64,000 nucleotides of DNA, from assembly GCA_964611335.1 (NCBI GenBank), contig CAZSXR010000002.1, positions 714,964-778,963 of the forward strand, in the 5' to 3' direction. A program made the translations under genes and the position numbers. This document shows, piece by piece, positions 55,334-62,930 of the stretch (the stretch's first letter is position 1; every line of letters begins with the position of its first letter). This DNA comes from BOG-1112 sp964611335. Its GTDB lineage: Bacteria > Bdellovibrionota_B > Oligoflexia > Oligoflexales > Bog-1112. Under the pieces are notes generated by a model. The model did no database searches. It was given only the letters and a program-made list of their open reading frames with translations, and was not told where the DNA came from.

Positions 55334-55372
55334 ATCGCAATTGCATTTGGTATAGAGTAAGGAGCAGGTAAG

Positions 55373-55762
55373 ATTTACTTTGGGCAACGAAGATGGGGCC
55401 ATACAAAATCAAACTCTGAGCTTAGCGGTTTTTCAACTCAAATTGCCCAATTGAATTTGGGAAGTGGTGACATTGAAATGGATTTTGATTTTATACCTGA
55501 GCAAGCGAATCTTTCTGTGGATATAGGGTCAGGGAGCGTTTTGCTTTCAAGTGATAAACTGCCAAAAATTGGAAAAATAAATGTTGAGTTGGGTTACGGA
55601 GATAGCCAACTTTTCTTCCCTAAAAGAGAAATCTTTGGTGTGGATTTTTCTTCAGCTTGGGGAAAAATGACGAGTGAGATCCCCATTGCTGAAAAATCGG
55701 ATTTTTTTGTACATGTTTCGGCTGGAATTGGTAAATTGAAAGTGCAGGAAAAGAAAAAATAG
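55373..55762 (+). CDS. Small toast-rack/DUF4097-like beta protein, possible ATT start or remnant
   Basis: From TTG 55451 the frame gives 103 residues made of repeated short strands (LNLGSGDIEMDFDFIP, ANLSVDIGSGSVLLSS, INVELGYGDSQLFFP) like the right-handed beta solenoid of DUF4097/LiaF-type proteins. The beta pattern already begins upstream (SGFSTQIAQLNLGSG), and the frame is open to 55361 with no ATG, GTG or TTG. AAGGAG (55359-55364) stands 8 nt before ATT 55373, a rare start used by infC in enteric bacteria. Either ATT is the start or the 5' part of the gene has been lost. Confidence 0.5.
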   Translation: MYFGQRRWGHTKSNSELSGFSTQIAQLNLGSGDIEMDFDFIPEQANLSVDIGSGSVLLSSDKLPKIGKINVELGYGDSQLFFPKREIFGVDFSSAWGKMTSEIPIAEKSDFFVHVSAGIGKLKVQEKKK

Positions 55763-55896
55763 CAGTTTATATTCTATTTGATTCCACTTCATCCTTTGTT
55801 AGACTTCCATCCCTGTTTGGCCGCTTTTTTGAGAAAATCTACTTTAGAAAACTCACTATATCTAAATTATAGAGCCAATTAATAAAGGAATGGAAT

Positions 55897-56100
55897 ATGA
55901 GAAGGGTTTGTTTTGTCGTCTTTGGTTTTTGTGCTGCAGTTTTTAATTTTTTTAAGAAAGATGCGGGACTTAAAGTTCAAACTCAATCTTCATTGAACGA
56001 TATTATTCTTGCTCAAAATGAATCGACAGACAATGGAGGGGGTAACACCGAGGGCACATGTGTGAAATACTGTCCTCCAAAAAGTGCTTCTGGTGTTTAA
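55897..56100 (+). CDS. Candidate precursor peptide B (67 aa)
   Basis: It starts MRRVCFVVFGFCAAVFNFFK (hydrophobic 4-19), a basic turn, a polar middle, three glycines (47-49) and the end EGTCVKYCPPKSASGV with Cys55 and Cys59. Its size and layout mirror peptide A: hydrophobic leader, acidic or polar middle, C-terminal Cys pair. The sequences do not align. The ribosome site AAAGGA, 7-8 nt before the ATG, is the best in the cluster. Its stop is one base before the ATG of the peptide-binding protein. A TOMM-like or thioether-modified core, here C55-V67, is an inference. Confidence 0.6.
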   Translation: MRRVCFVVFGFCAAVFNFFKKDAGLKVQTQSSLNDIILAQNESTDNGGGNTEGTCVKYCPPKSASGV

Positions 56101-56101
56101 A

Positions 56102-57691
56102 ATGAGGTGTGTTTTTTTTTATATTTCAGCTTTTTTTTGCCTTATTGCTTCTGCTGAGGAATCTAAAGTTTTTCCAAAATTGGAAGAACTTCAAATGCAG
56201 TTTCGCGAAATAATGAAAGAGGATGTTCCGACTTTTGTGGTTTCGACAGCGCCGCCTTTTGTATCCTTTGACCCTGATAAAGCGGATTATGCGCGAAACA
56301 TCGATACCATGAGGTTGCTTTATGCGACTCCGCTTGAAATGGATGAAGAAGGTCAATACACATCTACAGTTTTAGAGCGATTTTATTTTGACGCGAAAGA
56401 CAATAAAATCATTTTTCAAATAAAATCTGGGCTTCGTTTTGAGGATGGTTCCATTATTAGTATTGATGATATCGGTATGGCAATTAAGAGAATGATATAT
56501 TCTCATTCGATTTTTCCAGTGATTAAAGAAATCAAAGGCAGAGAGGTTTGGTTAAAATCTAAAAATCCTCTGACAACCTATCCAAGTGGAATGAAAATTG
56601 ATCAAAATAAGGGAATATTGGAGATTTATCTTGATAAGCCTGTAGCTTCTCCTCTTTTTAGATTTTCATTGGAGTTATTTTCTATCATTCCATCTTTTTG
56701 TATAGATCCTATTCACAATACTTTAAAGTGTGAAAAACCTCCTTTTTCAGGCCGCTATAAACTGGGTGACAACGTTATTACAAAGAAAAATAAGAAAGCA
56801 GCGTTTCCATCCTTTATCAAGTTTGAAGCAAGAACTGAAGGTGTTCCCAAGACCATGTGGATAGCTTTTATGTCTCCTGCGCGGATCATTGAATATGCGA
56901 ATGATTACAATGAGAAGACGATTATAAAAGCTAATGAAATAGATATTCCCAACTTTCAAAAAGATACCCTGCTTAAAAAATTAAAAGTTTATTCAGGGCC
57001 TAGGCTTCTATACAGCGTTATCACTCTTAATCCCCGATCAAAAACATTTCAAGATAAACGTGTTCGTCAATATTTTGCGATGAAATATAGAGAAGCTGTT
57101 CAAGAATATGGATTTGAAGCAGAAGGAAGTATTTTTACAAAACTTTTGATCGGTTATTTACCTCTTTCCGAGCTTAAAAAGAGTATCCCTCCTTTTTCAA
57201 AAAAAGAAGAGGCGAAGATTCTCGAGCATCTTAAGAAATTTCCACCTATTTTCCTCAAGGATGAGGGAACAATTTTACATCCCTTTGTATATATCTTATC
57301 AGATACTTTAAAAAAGATGGGGGTTCCGGAACGTCAGCCTATGGAAAAAGGGGAATATGATGATTTGTGGAATAGAGGTGAAATCTCTCTCAGGCCTGCT
57401 TCCTGTGGATTCTGGCCAATCGACCCAACTGGTGATATCAGAATGGTTTTTACTCCTGGTATGCATCGATTCGTCATTTTAGATGAGAAAATTACTAAAT
57501 TGGTTGCGAATTTGAAAAATAATGACAAGATTTCTCACGAAGAATTTAATCGCTACATATTTGAAGATTCTAAGATGGTTATGACGACGAATTACGCAAG
57601 AATTTTTTTCATGTCTAAAAAATCTTCTCTTTATGTACCTTATGGAATTTCAGGACCTCAACCGTGGTTCTTCTTCGAAAAGAAAGTATAA
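56102..57691 (+). CDS. Periplasmic SBP_bac_5-type peptide-binding protein
   Basis: 529 residues with a Sec signal (MRCVFFYISAFFCLIASA, cut before EESK) and no convincing lipobox. SBP_bac_5 features: IDTMRLLYATPLEMDEEGQY, then YFDAKDNKIIFQIKSGLRFEDGSIISIDDI, which matches the family motif for DppA/OppA-type lipoproteins and periplasmic proteins. No permease or ATPase gene follows. It starts just after the peptide B stop, so the two are translationally coupled. A plausible job is binding the mature peptide or a fragment of it. GTG 56084, inside peptide B, is an alternative start. Confidence 0.82.
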   Translation: MRCVFFYISAFFCLIASAEESKVFPKLEELQMQFREIMKEDVPTFVVSTAPPFVSFDPDKADYARNIDTMRLLYATPLEMDEEGQYTSTVLERFYFDAKDNKIIFQIKSGLRFEDGSIISIDDIGMAIKRMIYSHSIFPVIKEIKGREVWLKSKNPLTTYPSGMKIDQNKGILEIYLDKPVASPLFRFSLELFSIIPSFCIDPIHNTLKCEKPPFSGRYKLGDNVITKKNKKAAFPSFIKFEARTEGVPKTMWIAFMSPARIIEYANDYNEKTIIKANEIDIPNFQKDTLLKKLKVYSGPRLLYSVITLNPRSKTFQDKRVRQYFAMKYREAVQEYGFEAEGSIFTKLLIGYLPLSELKKSIPPFSKKEEAKILEHLKKFPPIFLKDEGTILHPFVYILSDTLKKMGVPERQPMEKGEYDDLWNRGEISLRPASCGFWPIDPTGDIRMVFTPGMHRFVILDEKITKLVANLKNNDKISHEEFNRYIFEDSKMVMTTNYARIFFMSKKSSLYVPYGISGPQPWFFFEKKV

Positions 57692-58563
57692 TTTCAAAAC
57701 TTTATTTGGTTAATCTGAATCGCGGTTTAAGACTTATGAAGGTTCAACCCGATTTGATTGATATGGTGGAGTTGAACCAGAAGCTTTTTCTTGCAAGCTA
57801 TAATGGTTCTCTTGCAAAGCTCTCTTCCTTGAAGATCTCTAATGAAGCAACTTGTGGAATATCTCGAAATCGAGATCTTTCTATTTTAAAATCTTTAGTG
57901 GAGTTTGTAGAACGTAAAGCCGTTTTCGAAAATAATTGTGAGAGTTCTAATGGTTTTGCTGCTTTTCCTGTATTCCTGAGCAAGAAAAAGAGTCGACAAT
58001 ATGCAAGAGTCTATTCCTATTTCGAGGCGGTAGAACGATATGTTTGGAGGCGATGGTGGGAAGATCCATCCATCGCATTTGAAAAAGTGAAAATTTCACC
58101 ATCAAATTTAGATTTGCTTTTTGAAATCAGAAAACTTCTTCCTGTTTTAGATGCTTTCGTTCTTCTCCCAAAATATGATGGTGGATTTTATAAGTCTGTT
58201 GTTGGAATTGCATGTATTGAGACACAAGAAGGAGTGATTCTTGGAGGGGCAGCTAGAGCTAACTATGAAGATACTGAGTTTAAAGCTTTATCCGAGGCAT
58301 TGATCCACTCTATAGCAATGTCGCGATACCAAAAAAATCAAATTTCTATTTCCGATTATGAACGAAGGTTGATTTTTTTATTTGAAAATAAGGCATTATT
58401 CTTCGAAAGAATAAAAGTCTATGGATCACAAACGATGAACATAGGCTCTCCTGTTGTTGATCAGGAAATTGAGCATCGATTGGATGCTTTTTGTTCGGTT
58501 CATAGGATGCTATTTTCATTCGAAAAAAATTTAGATTCAAATCCCCAAGTTGGATACATCTAG
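57664..58563 (+). CDS. Compact YcaO-like protein
   Basis: 299 residues. Three YcaO marks occur in order. TCGISRNRDLSILKSLVEFVERKA (63-86) fits the first E-x-x-E-R helix. SSNGFAA (94-100), then YSYFEAVERYVWRRWW (117-132), fits the T-S-N-G-x-A...E-x-x-E-R block. GGAARANYEDTEFKALSEAL (194-213) fits the late A-x-x-E-A block. YcaO enzymes use ATP to activate a peptide amide and form azolines, thioamides or related bonds. No E1-like partner domain or TfuA gene is near. GTG 57664 lies inside the SBP gene, with AGGA 8 nt before; ATG 57736 is the alternative. Confidence 0.72.
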   Translation: MVLLRKESIISKLYLVNLNRGLRLMKVQPDLIDMVELNQKLFLASYNGSLAKLSSLKISNEATCGISRNRDLSILKSLVEFVERKAVFENNCESSNGFAAFPVFLSKKKSRQYARVYSYFEAVERYVWRRWWEDPSIAFEKVKISPSNLDLLFEIRKLLPVLDAFVLLPKYDGGFYKSVVGIACIETQEGVILGGAARANYEDTEFKALSEALIHSIAMSRYQKNQISISDYERRLIFLFENKALFFERIKVYGSQTMNIGSPVVDQEIEHRLDAFCSVHRMLFSFEKNLDSNPQVGYI

Positions 58564-58571
58564 GGTCATCT

Positions 58572-59039
58572 ATGAAAAATACATATTCTCTTGATTACTA
58601 TGTACAGCGTATCGCTCATTTTCTGAAAGGAATTCGATTAAGAAAAAAACTAACCCAAACAGAAATAGCAAGAACCATAAAAGTGAGTGTGAGTTCCATT
58701 TCGAGGCTAGAAAGTCAGAAGTTAGATTCCATGAATTTAGAAAACTTGTTAAGAATGTCCAATTTAGCGAATATGACTTTATCAAGTTTCTTCTTATATT
58801 TAGAGGAGAATTTCGATCATCAAGGGGATTATCTAGCGCCGTGGCAAAAAGACACAATAGAGTCGCTTGCAAAATTGAAAACAAAAACGAGGCTTCTTTT
58901 TATAAAAAAAGTTTTAATTGAAAGCTCTTCGCACAAGCAAGAACTTTTGTTCTCTTTATTAAACGAATTTTCAGATTTAGAAGATCAAGCAATCGAAAAA
59001 TTATTTGATTTTGTAAAAATTATGAAACATATCGACTGA
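58572..59039 (+). CDS. XRE-family transcription regulator
   Basis: 155 residues. The HTH_3 domain is at about 15-72: KGIRLRKKLTQTEIARTIKV, then VSSISRLESQKLDSM. The remainder is helical (about 90-155) and may form the dimer or ligand part. AGGG lies before the ATG, and the gene is 8 nt after the YcaO stop and 4 nt before the kinase, so it is co-expressed with them. It is probably the cluster's regulator; whether it acts as a repressor or an activator is unknown. Confidence 0.82.
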   Translation: MKNTYSLDYYVQRIAHFLKGIRLRKKLTQTEIARTIKVSVSSISRLESQKLDSMNLENLLRMSNLANMTLSSFFLYLEENFDHQGDYLAPWQKDTIESLAKLKTKTRLLFIKKVLIESSSHKQELLFSLLNEFSDLEDQAIEKLFDFVKIMKHID

Positions 59040-59043
59040 CTAA

Positions 59044-60549
59044 ATGAAATTATTGAAATTTATATGGGTGATATTTTCCCCTATAGCTTTTTTCTTTGTC
59101 CTAGATCATTTCTACGCTCAGAGATCTATTGACCTTACAAAAAATTGGTTAAAGCTTGATTCTGAAGCCGCTGAGATGAGTCATCTCGCAAGTTCACTTG
59201 CGCGTTATCAGAGGCTTATTATTTCTTCTGATTTTATTCGAGGAGTTAGAATTTATGATTCTTCTTTTAAAGTCGTTAGCTATTTTGGAGAGATTGCTAA
59301 CGACTCAACGCCATCTTTCCCTATGAAAAATGATATTCATTTAACAAGGCTTGGCTTTTTCTCATATAGAACTACTTTTCTTGTTATGACTTTTGATCAA
59401 AAATATTTAGTAACCTTTTTCTTTGAATCGAAAGTAGGGAAACTTACTTTCTTATTTGTTTCTTTTGTACTAACACTTTTATCTTTTTTCTTTATAGCCT
59501 TCTTTTTTTGGAGAGAAAAATGCGAGCATAATCGGAGGATATCAGTTGTTGTTACGGCTCTCGAGTCCTATGCTCATGACATAGGAAATACTCTTAATTG
59601 GACGAAAAAACTTGTCGATTCGATTAAGAGTGGTAATAGCTCGAAAACTGAGGAGCTTTCTAAATACGTTGACAAAACCTTACGCTTTGCTAATGGCTTG
59701 AAATTGGAAATTTTATCCATATCAAAACCTGCTTTGAGCGAAACCCACCTTTTAGATCTCAAAGATATATATGAACAGTGTCGATCTGTTTTGGTCTCCG
59801 ATGTTTCAAGAGTTCAAATCATTGAAAACTTTAAGCACTCTTTTTTAATTGATGCCGATGAAGTCAAAATTTCTAGAATTATTATCAATCTTCTTCAAAA
59901 TGCTTACAGGCATGCCCATACTTTCATTAGTATTCATACTCGGAATGAGAATAATGGTGTTGTTTTTGAAATAACCAACGATGGAGATACTCTATCTAAA
60001 TCTCTTCTTAAGAACATCTTTAAACCCTTTGTTTCAACAAATAGTACGGGTCTTGGTTTATTCATATGCAAGACGTTTGTTGAATTACATAAGGGATCTA
60101 TCGCAATTGTATCCTCCAATAATATCATTAAATTTAAAGTCTGGATTCCCGCGAGCATAAAGAAAAAAATCGAAGCCAAGCGAGATCCCTTGGAAAAAAG
60201 AGCTATTGCTTTAGCTATGATTGATGATGAAATTCAACTGCTAGAAGAATATGAAAAGAAATTTGAAGAATCTGACATTCGTTTAAAAGTGTTTCGAAAT
60301 GCCGATGACTTTTTTAAAAGTCTTCTTGAAGATACCTATTTTGATGCTGTTATAGTAGATCGATTTGGGCCTGGATTTGATTCAGTGAATAATAACTTTT
60401 CTAAAATAGCACGAGAGGAATTCTCTTTTAAAGGAAAAATTATTTTGTATTCGAACTCTGTAACAGATAATTGCAAATGGTCGGATTTCGATTTTTGTAT
60501 ATCGAAAGATTTTGATCTGACTGTAGAACATATCGCTAAATTATTGTAA
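59044..60549 (+). CDS. Membrane hybrid histidine kinase with C-terminal receiver domain
   Basis: 501 residues. Two membrane helices (about 5-22 and 133-156) enclose a periplasmic sensor of about 110 residues. The kinase core has ALESYAHDIGNTLNW (H178), N-box NLLQNAYRH (N286), a G1 box reduced to TNDGDTLS and G2 STGLGLFIC (335-342). A receiver-like domain (about 388-501) has AMIDDE (D394, D395) and VIVDR (D439 as phosphate acceptor). No separate response regulator with a DNA-binding domain is in the cluster, so output may pass to the XRE protein. The sensor may detect the mature peptide; this is speculative. Confidence 0.85.
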   Translation: MKLLKFIWVIFSPIAFFFVLDHFYAQRSIDLTKNWLKLDSEAAEMSHLASSLARYQRLIISSDFIRGVRIYDSSFKVVSYFGEIANDSTPSFPMKNDIHLTRLGFFSYRTTFLVMTFDQKYLVTFFFESKVGKLTFLFVSFVLTLLSFFFIAFFFWREKCEHNRRISVVVTALESYAHDIGNTLNWTKKLVDSIKSGNSSKTEELSKYVDKTLRFANGLKLEILSISKPALSETHLLDLKDIYEQCRSVLVSDVSRVQIIENFKHSFLIDADEVKISRIIINLLQNAYRHAHTFISIHTRNENNGVVFEITNDGDTLSKSLLKNIFKPFVSTNSTGLGLFICKTFVELHKGSIAIVSSNNIIKFKVWIPASIKKKIEAKRDPLEKRAIALAMIDDEIQLLEEYEKKFEESDIRLKVFRNADDFFKSLLEDTYFDAVIVDRFGPGFDSVNNNFSKIAREEFSFKGKIILYSNSVTDNCKWSDFDFCISKDFDLTVEHIAKLL

Positions 60550-60700
60550 TGAAATTTATTTTATGTTGCGAATGCTGAGTGTGATTATCGTAACATTTCG
60601 AATCCAATTGGGCATTTTTGATCAAATTTTTAAATGGGTTCATAAGGAATGTGCTCAGTTCTTTCAGGTAAAGAACTAATCTGAAATAATAAATTGAAAG

Positions 60701-61636
60701 CTATTTATACGTTTCAATATATGCATCCGAGCGGCAACTTGTTGTGCTTCTACCAAAAATCAATCTTATGGTTTTCACTGTACTGTTAGTTCCCATTTTG
60801 GGGAAAGTCATAGTGTTTGTATCATAGTTGGCTTGTCCAAAATCTTCATTTATTAATGAGTTGCTACTGTTTGTATAGCAGAGAGTGCTATTATATAGTC
60901 CAGTGTTACTGCCCGAGCTGTCAAGAAATTGAACTGTTATGTTCGCCCATTTGTTGGGGTCATTATCCCAGCAAGCACAAGATCCTTTGATCATAAATAA
61001 ACTGTAATCTTGATTGAGTGTAGATACGTCGATATCACTTGTCGAACTGTAGTTAGCGATGGAATAGGTTGAAGTCGTCTGTACTAACATCCCCTGAAAT
61101 GAACTTGTGCCAGGTATGCTGCAATCTATAACTCTCCCAGTGCTATCTGTTATTACACTAATGGGAATAAAAATAGATGCAAGAGGCATTGCTAATTTTA
61201 CATTATCAAAAGCGATTTCCATTTTTCCTGAATAATAATTAGTGCCTGAGCTGGTAACATTATTAAATTGAATGCTTTTAACTATAAGGTTATTCATGGC
61301 TGAAGGAACTTTAGTACCTGAAACAACTAAATCAGGACTATTAAAGTCTGCATATTTTATTCGCGACATATTGAACCGAGTATCTCCTGGGTTAACGGTA
61401 TTCACATAAACCGAAGAAAAATTGTATCGGCATACGTCAGCTTTTGAAAGTCTCCATTTTAGTAAAGATTGTAGTTGTTGTACGTCTAACTTTTGCCCAT
61501 AACTCTTTAGTTTTTTATATTGAGTAGCTGTGTTTGACATTGTTGTAACAACTAATATCGAAGTGATAGTCATAGAAAATAATACGTCTATAACTCCGAA
61601 TCCAGAGGAACCTACAGATGATTTTTTTTTCGACAT
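60701..61636 (-). CDS. Prepilin-like protein, copy 1 (inverted)
   Basis: About 311 residues. N-terminal prepilin motif SSGFGVIDVLFSMTITSILV: a cut after G gives F-G-V-I-D, with Asp in place of the usual Glu5, then a hydrophobic helix. The extracellular part shares blocks with copies 2 and 3: WRLSKADVCRYNF, CACWDNDPNKW, TVQFLDSSGSN and the end IFGRSTTSCRSDAYIETYK. It is probably a minor pilin or pseudopilin-type surface protein. ATG 61636 (TAGG upstream) is preferred to TTG 61654. It diverges from copy 2. Confidence 0.78.
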   Translation of the reverse strand: MSKKKSSVGSSGFGVIDVLFSMTITSILVVTTMSNTATQYKKLKSYGQKLDVQQLQSLLKWRLSKADVCRYNFSSVYVNTVNPGDTRFNMSRIKYADFNSPDLVVSGTKVPSAMNNLIVKSIQFNNVTSSGTNYYSGKMEIAFDNVKLAMPLASIFIPISVITDSTGRVIDCSIPGTSSFQGMLVQTTSTYSIANYSSTSDIDVSTLNQDYSLFMIKGSCACWDNDPNKWANITVQFLDSSGSNTGLYNSTLCYTNSSNSLINEDFGQANYDTNTMTFPKMGTNSTVKTIRLIFGRSTTSCRSDAYIETYK

Positions 61637-61962
61637 GTTTAATAAGCCTAACAAGTATTAATTAACTGTGAGGATCCCACAGTTTCTCATACCTTACCCA
61701 CTTGGTGATTCGGGATTTTTTCTATAAATCTTGAGTCCAGAGATTAATCCCATAATATTAAAGCGTTAATAAAGCGCTGTTTGGTTAGTGCTTTGATAGG
61801 TTTAGTTAACGAATTCTTAAAGTTTATAGATAAAAAATCCGTTACGAGTTCAGGTTGGTGTGTGGTTTCAATCAAAAGATTAAAAAGGGAGAATTCCGAA
61901 AGAATTCTTTGTGATTTTAAATGAAGGTTCTTATGTTTGTAGGGAGGAAAGGAAATTTGTTT
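61637..61962. other. Non-coding gap between divergent prepilin genes
   Basis: About 326 nt with no convincing gene; it should contain both promoters. A small perfect stem, AGAATTC (61890-61896) and GAATTCT (61902-61908), lies in the leader of copy 2. Next to it, AAAGGGAG (61885-61892) resembles a ribosome site but is too far from any start. I see no repeats or RNA gene. Confidence 0.5.
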
Positions 61963-62904
61963 TTGAAAAATAGACGTTGTAGAGACGAACGAGGATTCAG
62001 TATAGCTGAGCTCATGATTTCAGTGGGCATCTCTTCTCTCATAGCTATTCAAATGGCTAGTGTTTCAGATATGCAAATAAAGACGGTTAAATGGTTTGAA
62101 CAGAAAATTGATATTCAAGATTTGAAGATGTTAATATCTTCGAGGCTCTCCCAAAAAGATGTGTGTTCAAGCAATTTAACTCCAGGTGGTTATCCTATTA
62201 GCATTAATACATCAAACCCCTCTTCTACAAATATATCTCTTCCTGCGCTTTACTACTTAGATTCAAGCGGTCCTGCTATGGTTGTTGCTGGCCAGAGAAT
62301 TCCTAAAGCAGGGAATCCAATTGTAGTATCCAAAATATACTTCACCGGAGTTTCTAGGGTGAGTAGTACTTCAAATGAGTACAGTGGGAAAATAATCATT
62401 TCATTCGACGCAAAGACAGTATTAAGAGCAGTATCTCCAATTTCAATTCCATTAACCATACTAACTGACGGTAACGGTGTGTTTAAAGTATGTAGTTCTT
62501 TGGATGAGATTGGATTTCAGGGCCTGGAGGTGGAAAATTCACCTACATACAGGATTACAGGATACAGGTCCTCTACCTCAAATGTAGATATATCGAATCT
62601 AAATCAAGGCTACTCACTGATCGAAATACATGCTTGGTGTAAATGTTGGGATGATGGTGGTGGTGAATGGAGTAAAGTAACGGTACAGTTTTTAGATTCA
62701 GGTGGTAGCAATACAAATTTACTTTCTATGCAAGCATGTTTTGAAAACAGTGCAGGTGATGATGAAACTGGAAGTATGGCGAATTTTGATACAAATATTC
62801 TTGTGCTACCAAAGCTAGGTGGAAATATCCGTACTTTGAGATTCATTTTTGATCGGAGTACGACTAGCTGTTCCTCTTGGGCTTACTATAAGACTCTGAG
62901 GTAG
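61963..62904 (+). CDS. Prepilin-like protein, copy 2
   Basis: About 313 residues. The N-terminus NRRCRDERG-FSIAELMISVG shows the classic cut after G, with Glu5 kept. The extracellular part has DIQDLKMLISSRLSQKDVC, GYRSSTSNVDISNLNQGYS, CKCWDDGGGEWSKVTVQFLD and the end FDRSTTSCSSWAYYKTLR. I prefer TTG 61963 because GGGAGG and AAAGGA lie just upstream of it, whereas ATG 61921 has no ribosome site; the true start is open. It is tandem with copy 3 (26 nt gap) and divergent from copy 1. Confidence 0.75.
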   Translation: MKNRRCRDERGFSIAELMISVGISSLIAIQMASVSDMQIKTVKWFEQKIDIQDLKMLISSRLSQKDVCSSNLTPGGYPISINTSNPSSTNISLPALYYLDSSGPAMVVAGQRIPKAGNPIVVSKIYFTGVSRVSSTSNEYSGKIIISFDAKTVLRAVSPISIPLTILTDGNGVFKVCSSLDEIGFQGLEVENSPTYRITGYRSSTSNVDISNLNQGYSLIEIHAWCKCWDDGGGEWSKVTVQFLDSGGSNTNLLSMQACFENSAGDDETGSMANFDTNILVLPKLGGNIRTLRFIFDRSTTSCSSWAYYKTLR

Positions 62905-62930
62905 TTATCTCAATTTATGAGGTCAAAGCA

